DNA of 32,914 bases from a virus. Positions 18,600-26,303 of the stretch are shown here, piece by piece. The notes below the pieces were generated by a model. That model was not told where the DNA came from, searched no databases, and was given only the letters and a program-made list of their open reading frames with translations. Both the position numbers and the translations under genes were made by a program. The stretch lies in IMG/VR virus record IMGVR_UViG_3300031539_003248, positions 1 to 32,914 of that record; one strand, 5' to 3'. How positions within the stretch are numbered: position 1 is the first letter of the stretch; each line of letters opens with the position of its first letter.

Positions 18600-19636
18600 T
18601 GAAAATAAGAGAGAAAATATTCAAGACAAGATTGCCTGATCCTAATTCTTTTGTGGGTGGTGTTGGTATTGCTTTAAACACAAGAGCATTATTAAGAGCT
18701 CAATTAGCTTCAGCAGGTGCAACATTAAGAACAACACAAATGAAAAATTTTAGAAATGATGGACCTAATAATGAATGTTCTTTTTTTATAAGAGATCAAT
18801 ATCCAAGAATGGGATATACAGCATCGTTTATTTCTAATCCAAACTTAACATATTTAGTAGATGAAGGTGGTCATATAAAAGCCATAAATCAAGGTGCTTT
18901 TAATGGCGCATCAAATTTTCAAAGAATACATTTTCCTGGTGTTACCGGTTTATTAAGTCCAAGTGGATATTTTACATTAAATGGTACTGGAATAAAAGGA
19001 TGGGTTTCTTTACCTAAATTGACTGGTCAAGAATCTCATATGAATCATATATTCAATGGTTCTAAAGTAACAACTTTTTATATGCCTTTGCTTACACGAA
19101 TAGCTTTACAATTAGCTTCAAGAACTAATTTCGCAAATATAACAACTCTTAAAAGGGTTTATATGCCTATTTGTCAAACATTAAGCTCATTAACTTCTTC
19201 AGATATATTCCTTAACGTTCCTGCCGGAACTATAATGTATTTAGATCCATTTTTAGCAACCAATAATGGTGGTGGTCGTGATGCTCATGTTGTTTATTGG
19301 GAAGATACGCGAGCTGCTGTAATAAGATATGTAGATGATTTAACTGCAGCTAATCCTGTAGTTGATTTAGCTTCAGCTAATATTACCGTTAATTCAGTAG
19401 ATCTTACTTTCACTCCACCAGCTCCTAATGTAAATGGAAATGATTTTTATGAAGTATGGATCGATGATGGAGTTTCAAGGTGGATGAAATATGTTTCATG
19501 GCAAGAAGTAACAGGATCCGGGCAAACAGTAACAGGTCTTGCTTCAGCTACTAATTATGATATCAAAATAAGAAATGTAGATACCTTACATAATTATTCT
19601 ACCTTTAGCAATATTATTAATTTTACAACACTTTAA
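18599..19636 (+). CDS. Adhesin with LRR-like region and C-terminal fibronectin-III domain
   Basis: The 345 residues have a short basic start, then a central region (~90-235) with repeated AINQGAFNGASNFQRIHFP- and LTRIALQLASRTN-type segments resembling BspA-type leucine-rich repeats (LRR_5). A C-terminal fibronectin type III domain (~250-345) shows SVDLTFTPPAP, then DFYEVWIDD, then TGLASATNYDIKIRNVDTL. Both modules commonly mediate protein or glycan binding on Bacteroidota cell surfaces and on their phages. It overlaps the upstream fibre gene by one base and is followed after one base by a small gene. It is probably part of the fibre or its tip. There is no signal peptide, as expected for a virion protein assembled in the cytoplasm. 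Confidence 0.76.
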   Translation: MKIREKIFKTRLPDPNSFVGGVGIALNTRALLRAQLASAGATLRTTQMKNFRNDGPNNECSFFIRDQYPRMGYTASFISNPNLTYLVDEGGHIKAINQGAFNGASNFQRIHFPGVTGLLSPSGYFTLNGTGIKGWVSLPKLTGQESHMNHIFNGSKVTTFYMPLLTRIALQLASRTNFANITTLKRVYMPICQTLSSLTSSDIFLNVPAGTIMYLDPFLATNNGGGRDAHVVYWEDTRAAVIRYVDDLTAANPVVDLASANITVNSVDLTFTPPAPNVNGNDFYEVWIDDGVSRWMKYVSWQEVTGSGQTVTGLASATNYDIKIRNVDTLHNYSTFSNIINFTTL

Positions 19637-19637
19637 A

Positions 19638-19856
19638 ATGGGTACAGAAACAGAAGACATCAAAAAAGAAGAAATTCAGTTAACGCAAGAAGATGCTACT
19701 GAAATTCAAAATATGCTTGCTAAAAAGGCAATAACAAAACAATGCCAAGAAGAAATTAGTCAAGTATTAAAAAAATTTAATGCAAATTTGATAGTAGATC
19801 CCTATTCCCCAATAGGAGCTCCAATAGTCAAGATTGTATTGAATCTAAAAAATTAA
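19638..19856 (+). CDS. Small unknown 72-residue protein
   Basis: This short acidic/helical protein (EEIQLTQEDATEIQNMLAKK) has a C-terminal strand region with Pro (VDPYSPIGAPIVKIVLNL). It sits one base after the adhesin gene and before a gap carrying a candidate promoter. Small proteins of this style accompany fibre genes in Bacteroidota phages, perhaps as fibre chaperones or linkers, but no function is established. Its length and clean spacing support a real gene. Confidence 0.65.
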   Translation: MGTETEDIKKEEIQLTQEDATEIQNMLAKKAITKQCQEEISQVLKKFNANLIVDPYSPIGAPIVKIVLNLKN

Positions 19857-19867
19857 TATTAACTTTG
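19839..19867 (+). promoter_or_regulatory. Candidate Bacteroidota-type promoter
   Basis: TTG at 19839-19841 is followed after 18 bases by TAACTTTG at 19860-19867, a full match to the TTG-N17-23-TAnnTTTG consensus of Flavobacterium and Bacteroides. Transcription would begin near 19873, giving a leader of ~23 bases for the gene at 19896. The motif is short and the DNA AT-rich, so a chance match remains possible. Confidence 0.42.
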
Positions 19868-19895
19868 AGTTTAATAACTCTTTAAATCTATTATC

Positions 19896-20348
19896 ATGAG
19901 TAAAGGAAATGCTTTCGAAAATCAACTCCTGTTATTATTGTTCAACAATACTGCAATTGCAAATATTGGTGATGCAGGGGGAATAAGAGATTCTGTAACA
20001 CCAGGATCATTTTGGGTAAGATTGTACACAGATGCCGTAGTGGTTGATGATGCTACAATTGGAACTGAAACCTCTTATACTGGCTATGTTGCGTTTGGTG
20101 TAGCAGTAGCAAGATCGGCTGGTGGATGGACCGTAGCCGGGAACAATGCTTCTAATACAGCTGCAATCACATTTGGCGCTTGTACAGTAGGAACTCCTAA
20201 TCTTCGTTATTTTGCTATCTTTAGGGATGGTGCAACAGCGACAGATGCGTTCAGAGTCTATTGGGGCCAATTGACTGCAGATTTAGCTGTAAGTCCTGGA
20301 ATCACTCCAGAATTTGCTATTGGTGCTTTAGACGTAAACGAGGACTAA
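19896..20348 (+). CDS. Small virion-type protein, single-gene unit
   Basis: The 150 residues begin SKGNAFENQLLLLLFNNTAI and continue with a beta sandwich: PGSFWVRLYTD, then SYTGYVAFGVAVARSAGGWT, then AITFGACTVG and YFAIFRDG. This order of strands recurs in small phage structural proteins (Gp80-like / tail-fibre or decoration proteins). It has its own candidate promoter upstream and a hairpin terminator 26 bases downstream, so it may be made separately and in large amounts, as with a decoration or fibre-accessory protein. The family match is from memory of the pattern. Confidence 0.72.
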   Translation: MSKGNAFENQLLLLLFNNTAIANIGDAGGIRDSVTPGSFWVRLYTDAVVVDDATIGTETSYTGYVAFGVAVARSAGGWTVAGNNASNTAAITFGACTVGTPNLRYFAIFRDGATATDAFRVYWGQLTADLAVSPGITPEFAIGALDVNED

Positions 20349-20373
20349 TCAAGTCTAAACCTTCAATTAATTG

Positions 20374-20396
20374 ACCTCAACGAAAGTTGGGGTTTT
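20374..20396 (+). terminator. Intrinsic terminator with GAAA tetraloop
   Basis: ACCTCAAC (20374-20381) and GTTGGGGT (20386-20393) form an 8-bp stem with one G-T pair, closed by a GAAA tetraloop and followed by a four-T run. It lies between the 150-residue virion gene and the Cys-rich gene. Confidence 0.8.
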
Positions 20397-20422
20397 AGTG
20401 TTTATAATAAAACCTCTTAATT

Positions 20423-20701
20423 GTGCCTAAACAATGCCATAGAAATCTTGAAGATCATTGTTGCCATTTAGTAGATTCTAAAGGCAAAGGATATCAATGT
20501 CCTTTACTTGAAAAAAGTACGGAAGAAGGTTTCAAATGGACTTGTGGTATTAGAAAAGAATTAGGTAGTTGGGATTTGGTTCACAATGATCCACGCTACA
20601 TAGAACTTGTACAACCTTTTTGGGATGCTCATGGTCCGAGAATAAAACAATATAATTGTGGAGATTACACTTGTGAAAACTGTATAGATGGCAACGCTTA
20701 A
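20423..20701 (+). CDS. Cys-rich 92-residue protein, GTG start
   Basis: The only workable start is GTG at 20423; the nearby ATG (20434) is in another frame and stops at once. Eight cysteines lie at the two ends: CHRNLEDHCC and YQCPLL at the front, WTCGIRKELG in the middle, and YNCGDYTCENC at the end. The closing C-x4-C-x2-C and the front CHx7CC suggest metal binding (zinc or Fe-S) or disulfides, with a central Trp/Tyr/Pro-rich helix (VQPFWDAHGPRI). It overlaps the giant fibre gene by 14 bases. Small Cys-rich proteins of this kind occur before fibre genes in some phages, but I know of no function. Confidence 0.72.
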   Translation: MPKQCHRNLEDHCCHLVDSKGKGYQCPLLEKSTEEGFKWTCGIRKELGSWDLVHNDPRYIELVQPFWDAHGPRIKQYNCGDYTCENCIDGNA

Positions 20702-23700
20702 TACTTTATTAGTTAATGGTAATTCGGTTAATGGTACTCGTAATTGGAATACTAATCAGAGCTATCTTAATATTGACGAAGCTATTGGCAGTGCGGATGC
20801 AAATGCTATTATCGATAATACGAATGCCAATAGCATACAAGTATCTTCTTATTTACTTTCCAACACAAGTTCTCTTTTTATAAGCATGACAACCTGTTCA
20901 TGGCAGATACGTCGTCGTGTAAGTGGGGCTCAAACAGATGTAAGGATATTAGGCGTAAGAATTGTAACAGAAGCGGCAGGAGTTGTTCTTGCAGCCTTAA
21001 ATTCAGGCGGTGCTTTTCAAATAGTCGGTACTATAACCAATACTACTTTTGCTAATGGTTCAGTAACAGCTTTTACTTATGTCAATACTTCAGCTACAAA
21101 AGCACAATGGGATGATGCTCGAATAGAGTTCCAAAATGATGTTACCAAAGTACATGGTGGCGATTCCAATGGAATGCAGATTGATACCGTTGAAATCACA
21201 GGAACTTTTGTTTCAGCTAATTCTCCAATATTAGGTGTTAGTAATGGAGCTGCTACCACTGTTGGTGTTCTTACCGCTAAAGGATCTTTGGTAGGTGTAT
21301 CAAATGGTGTAGAAACCACTGTTGGTGTTCTTACCGCTAAAGGAGCATTGGTTGGAGTAATCAATGGTGTTGCAACAGTCGATGGTGAAATCATAAATGT
21401 TGGCGGACAAATAGCAGGCGCTATAAATGGAGCCGCTACAGTAAACGGAGCGCTTACAGCCAAAGGAGAGCTCGCTGGTGTTATTAATGGTATTGCCACA
21501 GTCGATGGAAATTTAATTGCAGCTGTATCACTTATTGATGGAATAATTAATGGTATTGCGACTGTTCAAGGACAAATGACAGCTAAAATATTAGCTTCTG
21601 CAACCGTTAATGGCGTTGCAACTACTTCTGGTACTTTAGCTGCAAAAGGGAATTTATCTGGTGATGGAGGTGCTATAGCTGGCGAAACCCTATGGAAAGA
21701 AGGTGCTGTTGCAAATTTAGATAATTTTCTAAATGATGTAAGAACACGAAATGGACAAAGATTTTTTGGTTCTGGTTTAAGCGGAGTTATTAAGAGAATA
21801 GAAGTAGATTTAGCCATAGGTATTGGATCTCCTGATGGAGTAATAAATATGCAAATATGGTCATTAAATGGTTCTGATTTTCCTCTTGCTATTTTAGAAA
21901 CTTCTACCAATTCTTATAATATGATAGATATAACATCTTCAAAATCTACATATTCATTTGAATTCACATCCCAATTTTATAGTCAAAAATTAGCGTTTAT
22001 TATTAATGAATCAACAATATCAAGTAATAATAATAGTCTTTTTATTTCAATTGAACTTAATGGTACTGATATACCTAATGAATCAAATATTTATTTTCAA
22101 GGTGGTTGGTTTGATCAAAGTAATTCAGATCTTGTTTATAAAATATATAATAATATTGGCTCTGGTGGTTCTACTCTTCAAGGAAATTTAACAGGAAAGG
22201 GAGCTTTAGTTGGTATTATATCTGGACAGGCCATAGTAGATGGTATCTTGACTAATGGAATCACTATTGGAACATTGGCTGGTGTAAGTAATGGTGTCGC
22301 TACTGTTGAAGGTGTTTTAAGCGGAAAAGGCCTTATGACTTCTTCAGGCGAAAGTATTATTAGACAAGTTGCTAATACAGGAAGCTTCATTACTTTAGAT
22401 ACTTCGACAATAAGAGGTGGTAACAGAATAACAGAAGTCTTTTCTGGTGTTATTAAAAGAATAGAAGTTCAATTAAGAGCTGTTTCAGGTGGTTCTCCAG
22501 ATGGTGTTCTAAATATGCAAATATGGTCATTAGATGGAGCTAATATACCTTTAGCTGTTTTAGAAACCTCTACAAATTCTATAAATCAAAACACATTAGG
22601 AAATTCGGGCGTTTTTGAACTTCATTCTTTTGATTTTACAAGTCAATCTTATAATGAAAAAATTGCTATAATAGTTAATCAATCAACTGTTACTACTGTT
22701 GATTCTGTTCAGGTGCGACAGACAGGAGCAAATATATTCCCTAATGAAAATCAAAACTTTTATAATGGTAGTTGGGGTAATAATGCAACATTTGATTTAA
22801 CATACACTATTTATAATAATCAAGGTAGTCAATCAGGTAAAGCTACAGTAACAGGAGCTTTAACTATTGCAAACAGTCAGATATCTGGATTAAGCAACGG
22901 TGTTGCAACTGTAACAGGAGCTTTAACAGCAAAAGGAGCATTAACTGGAACTATTAATGGTTTAGCTACTACAGATGGAAATTTAACGACTGTTGGTGGA
23001 GCAAGTCAAATATCCGGAGTAATTGATGGTGTAGCTACTACTGCAGGTATATTAACAGCCCTTGGTATTCTTCAAGGAGTTATTAATGCAGCAGCTACGG
23101 TTGATGGTATAGCTTCAGCCAGAGGAGATTTACTTGGAGAAATTAATGGTATAGCTACAGTTCAAGGAACATTATCTGCAAAAGGTTCACTTGCTGGAGC
23201 AATAAACGTCGTGCCAATAATATCTGGTATTCTTACAGGAAAAGGAGAATTAGCAAGTGTTATCAATGCAATTGCTACAATACAAGGTATTCTTACTTCA
23301 GATGCAATGTTTGGAGTTTCTAATGGTTCTGCTACAGTTTCAGGTACATTAACCGGCAAAGGAAACCTTGCAGGAACAATAAATGCTATAGCTACAATTC
23401 AAGGTGTTTTAATAGCTAAAGGAATCCTTCAGGGAGCTTCTAATGGAGTTTCTACTACTGCAGGTATTCTTACAGCTATCGGACAATTACAAGGTGTAAT
23501 TAATGCTTTAGCAACTGTAGATGGCACATTAACTTCAGATGCAATGTTTGGAGTTTCTAACGGTGTAGCCACTGTTTCAGGTACTCTTACAGCTAAAGGA
23601 GCCCTCGCTGGTGTAATTAATGGTATAGCTACTGTTGATGGTATCTTAACTTCTGATCAACTTGTAGGCGTAATTAATGCTATTGCTATAGTTACCGGTA

Positions 23701-25937
23701 TTCTAACTGGTAAAGGAGCATTATTAGGCACTATCAATGGTATAGCTACTGTTGATGGCATCTTAACTTCCGATCAACTTGTAGGTGAATCAAATGGTGT
23801 TGCTACGGTATCTGGTACTCTTACCGCTAAAGGAGATCTTCAAGGAATTATAAATGCACTTGCTACTATACAAGGTCTTTTAATAGGTCAGGCACTTCTT
23901 CAGGGAACGTCTAATGGCGTTTCTACAGTTTCCGGTACACTAACAGCTATTGGACAATTACAAGGTATAATTAACGGTTTAGCAGTCGTTCAAGGCGTAA
24001 TGATTAATGATGATTTAGCCGGGATAATTAATGGACAAGCTACAGTTAGTGGAACACTTACAGCTAAAGGAAATTTAGAAGGAACAATAAATGCATTAGC
24101 TACTATTCTTGGAAGTCTAACTGGTCGTGGTGAACTTACTGGAATCATAAATGGATTAGCTACAGTTCAAGGTGATCTTAAATCTCCTGCAGATTTAATA
24201 GGAATTATAAATGGATTAGCTATTGTAACTGGTGTTCTATCTGGTCGTGGTGAACTTGCTGGAGTTTCCGAGCCAATTCCGGACAATGTTGATTTAGCAC
24301 AAGGTAGTCTTATAGCTAAATTTTTTACTGATGATGAATCTTATGGAGAAACAATAGATCCTAAAGGTCGAGGCGTTCAGTACATTGATTTTTACATGGG
24401 TAAAATTGGTGCTCCAGATTTCGAAATGAGAGGCGAGATATGGAGTATGTCCGGTGGACTTCCAGATACTTTATTACAAATTTCAAATAATACCATTGAA
24501 GCCACTACCGTTCCAACCGGTCCTACTTATCAAAGATTCACATTTGATGTTATTCAAAACTTCAATCAAGAAATTGCTATTGTAGTTCATATCATTAATC
24601 ATACTGTAGGCGATGAATCAAATTATATAGAAAGATATTACGGTGATTCAAATCACTTTAAGAAAGGACAAATTGTATATAATTTTACTGGAGCTGCATG
24701 GTCAACAGAGCCAGAACAAGATATTAATGGTGTAATTCAATTAAAGAAATTTACCCAAATAGTAGGAACATCTTATGGTATTGCTAATGGTAATGCTACC
24801 ATTTTAGGTTCGTTAACCGCTAAAGGATCTTTATCTGGAACAGTTAATGGACAAGCTACTGTATTAGGAATTTTAAACAGTAAACTATTTGGAGTTTCTA
24901 ATGGTGTAGCAACCGTATCTGGAACGCTTACAGCAAAAGGATCTCTCGAAGGAATTATTAATGCCTCGGCAATAGTACAAGGATTATTAAATGCAAAAGG
25001 AAATCTTGAAGGAATTGTTAACGCTGCAGCTACAGTACAAGGAATTCTAAATGCATTAGGATCTCTTGAAGGACAATCCAATGGAATTGCAACAGTACAA
25101 GGAAATTTAACAGGTAAAGGAGTTTTGTCTGGAGTTATTAATGCTCTTGCTATAATTACAGCAACCTTAACAGGTAAAGGAAATCTTGCAGGAACTATCA
25201 ACGGTCAAGCAACTGTCGAAGGAATTTTATTAGATGCTAATTTAAGTCTTTTATCATCTATTGTAGATGGATTTGCAACTGTAACAGGAACGCTAACCGG
25301 TAAAGGATCACTTGTAGGAGAATCAAATCCTATTGTTGAGGTAACTGGAGATTTAACTCAAAGTGAAGCTCTGGCCGGTATCATAAATGCTTTTGCTACC
25401 GTAACCGGTACTCTTACTGGTGGTGGCGGAACACTTAAAGGAGAAGCTAATGGATATTCTGAAGTTCTTGGAATTCTTAAAGCCAAAGGAAAACTTGAAG
25501 GAGTAATCAATGCTATAGCAACTTTACAAGGAGTACTCAATGGAGATTCAATGTATGGTATTGCTTATGGTGTAGCTACTGTTATAGGATCTCTTGGATA
25601 TAAAATTGATATGTATGGAGAAGTTTATGGTGTAGCTACTGTAACCGGAACTTTAACAGATAAAAAAGATGTTATCTATGGAGTTTCTAATGGTTCTGCT
25701 TTAGTAATCGGAACTCTAACAGCGAAAGGAAATCTTGCCGGAGTTATTAATGGTAGAGCCTTCTTAGCTGGTATTATGGGAGATAACCCTGAACCTAAAG
25801 ATTGTTCATATACCATCACTTACAATAAAAATCCTAAATTTGTAGTAATACATAATGAAAACGAAAAAATTATTGTAACATATAATAAGAACTCAAAAAT
25901 TATCATAACTTTTAATTGTAAAGAAGAAATATCATGA
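20688..25937 (+). CDS. Giant repeat fibre with three jelly-roll-like insert domains
   Basis: This 1749-residue protein is the largest complete gene here. Residues 1-180 form a beta-rich N-terminal domain, probably the virion anchor or a lectin-like fold. From ~181 to ~1700 it consists of about 50 copies of a 19-20 residue unit with consensus LxGxINGxATVxGxLTAKGx. Copies fall in four blocks of roughly 7, 2-3, 24 and 17. Between blocks sit three domains of ~160 residues: ~326-491, ~553-713 and ~1193-1359. The first two are close paralogues sharing SGVIKRIEV and NMQIWSL; the third is diverged (EIWSMSGGLPDTLL, then QEIAIVVHI). All resemble jelly rolls. The last ~45 residues repeat short strands (YTITYNKN, IIVTYNKN, IIITFN). 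No enzyme motif was seen. It is likely a long surface adhesin; such Gly-rich repeats also occur in other phage structural proteins. Confidence 0.88.
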   Translation: MATLNTLLVNGNSVNGTRNWNTNQSYLNIDEAIGSADANAIIDNTNANSIQVSSYLLSNTSSLFISMTTCSWQIRRRVSGAQTDVRILGVRIVTEAAGVVLAALNSGGAFQIVGTITNTTFANGSVTAFTYVNTSATKAQWDDARIEFQNDVTKVHGGDSNGMQIDTVEITGTFVSANSPILGVSNGAATTVGVLTAKGSLVGVSNGVETTVGVLTAKGALVGVINGVATVDGEIINVGGQIAGAINGAATVNGALTAKGELAGVINGIATVDGNLIAAVSLIDGIINGIATVQGQMTAKILASATVNGVATTSGTLAAKGNLSGDGGAIAGETLWKEGAVANLDNFLNDVRTRNGQRFFGSGLSGVIKRIEVDLAIGIGSPDGVINMQIWSLNGSDFPLAILETSTNSYNMIDITSSKSTYSFEFTSQFYSQKLAFIINESTISSNNNSLFISIELNGTDIPNESNIYFQGGWFDQSNSDLVYKIYNNIGSGGSTLQGNLTGKGALVGIISGQAIVDGILTNGITIGTLAGVSNGVATVEGVLSGKGLMTSSGESIIRQVANTGSFITLDTSTIRGGNRITEVFSGVIKRIEVQLRAVSGGSPDGVLNMQIWSLDGANIPLAVLETSTNSINQNTLGNSGVFELHSFDFTSQSYNEKIAIIVNQSTVTTVDSVQVRQTGANIFPNENQNFYNGSWGNNATFDLTYTIYNNQGSQSGKATVTGALTIANSQISGLSNGVATVTGALTAKGALTGTINGLATTDGNLTTVGGASQISGVIDGVATTAGILTALGILQGVINAAATVDGIASARGDLLGEINGIATVQGTLSAKGSLAGAINVVPIISGILTGKGELASVINAIATIQGILTSDAMFGVSNGSATVSGTLTGKGNLAGTINAIATIQGVLIAKGILQGASNGVSTTAGILTAIGQLQGVINALATVDGTLTSDAMFGVSNGVATVSGTLTAKGALAGVINGIATVDGILTSDQLVGVINAIAIVTGILTGKGALLGTINGIATVDGILTSDQLVGESNGVATVSGTLTAKGDLQGIINALATIQGLLIGQALLQGTSNGVSTVSGTLTAIGQLQGIINGLAVVQGVMINDDLAGIINGQATVSGTLTAKGNLEGTINALATILGSLTGRGELTGIINGLATVQGDLKSPADLIGIINGLAIVTGVLSGRGELAGVSEPIPDNVDLAQGSLIAKFFTDDESYGETIDPKGRGVQYIDFYMGKIGAPDFEMRGEIWSMSGGLPDTLLQISNNTIEATTVPTGPTYQRFTFDVIQNFNQEIAIVVHIINHTVGDESNYIERYYGDSNHFKKGQIVYNFTGAAWSTEPEQDINGVIQLKKFTQIVGTSYGIANGNATILGSLTAKGSLSGTVNGQATVLGILNSKLFGVSNGVATVSGTLTAKGSLEGIINASAIVQGLLNAKGNLEGIVNAAATVQGILNALGSLEGQSNGIATVQGNLTGKGVLSGVINALAIITATLTGKGNLAGTINGQATVEGILLDANLSLLSSIVDGFATVTGTLTGKGSLVGESNPIVEVTGDLTQSEALAGIINAFATVTGTLTGGGGTLKGEANGYSEVLGILKAKGKLEGVINAIATLQGVLNGDSMYGIAYGVATVIGSLGYKIDMYGEVYGVATVTGTLTDKKDVIYGVSNGSALVIGTLTAKGNLAGVINGRAFLAGIMGDNPEPKDCSYTITYNKNPKFVVIHNENEKIIVTYNKNSKIIITFNCKEEIS
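21230..25790 (+). repeat. Coding ~60-bp tandem repeat array (four blocks)
   Basis: In-frame repeats of 57-60 bp encode the fibre unit. Blocks lie at about 21230-21662, 22163-22344, 22830-24264 and 24767-25790, interrupted by the insert domains. Most copies have drifted, but some are nearly identical: a 30-base exact match repeats at 21255-21284 and 21315-21344 (period 60), the motif around 23295 recurs near 23532, and the one around 23644 recurs near 23761. Distances of 60, 117 and 237 bases are whole numbers of codons. This points to expansion by slippage or recombination, with selection to keep frame. Confidence 0.9.
21846..22577 (+). repeat. DNA-level duplication of jelly-roll core
   Basis: The segment from 21846 (AATATGCAAATATGGTCATT) in insert domain 1 recurs from ~22513 in domain 2 with few changes over ~65 bases, including the stretch that codes LETSTNS. 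The surrounding domains also align at protein level. This marks a duplication of about 160 codons together with flanking repeat units. Confidence 0.75.
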
Positions 25938-26302
25938 ATCAAATAATAGAACGAAAAATCGGAGATAGTAAAGATTTGGATTTTACATTAGATCTTACTA
26001 ATTATTATGGAAAGGTTGGAGCTGATATAACAGACATATTTTTTACTATCAAAAAACAAAAAAGTGATGCTGATAATTCTTTATTTTTAAAGAAAGCTTC
26101 TGCAGGTCAGATAACTTATAATGGACAAGAGATAGTAAATGTATTGGTTAAATGGCCTTATAATGAATACTCACAATTTCAAGCAAAGAAACAATATGTA
26201 GCCGGAGTATATCCTAAATTTTCAGGAGATATTATTGCGGATGAAAATGTTGATATAGAATTTGATCTTATATTTTTAGATGATACTTTAAAACAAAACT
26301 AA
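25934..26302 (+). CDS. Small beta-sandwich structural protein (BppU-N / Ig-like)
   Basis: The 122 residues overlap the giant fibre stop by four bases (ATGA). The strand pattern is IIERKIGDSKDLDFTLDL, then VGADITDIFFTIKKQKSD, then IVNVLVKWPYNEY, then QYVAGVYPKFSGD. It fits the small Ig-like domains at the N-terminus of baseplate/fibre proteins (BppU/DUF2479 style) that bridge fibre and virion. Directly after the fibre gene it may be a fibre collar or adaptor. This is a structural analogy by eye. Confidence 0.66.
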   Translation: MNQIIERKIGDSKDLDFTLDLTNYYGKVGADITDIFFTIKKQKSDADNSLFLKKASAGQITYNGQEIVNVLVKWPYNEYSQFQAKKQYVAGVYPKFSGDIIADENVDIEFDLIFLDDTLKQN

Positions 26303-26303
26303 G

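Noticed and set aside
24773-25201. Long minus-strand ORFs across the repeat array (also 21077-21499, 21566-21910, 23162-23359)
   Set aside because: They are reverse-frame products of the 60-bp coding repeats, with Pro/Ala/Val-rich low-complexity translation and no context.
21230-25790. CRISPR array suggested by regular ~60-bp repeats
   Set aside because: Repeats are in frame within one long ORF, adjoin without unique spacers, vary at synonymous sites and lack cas genes.
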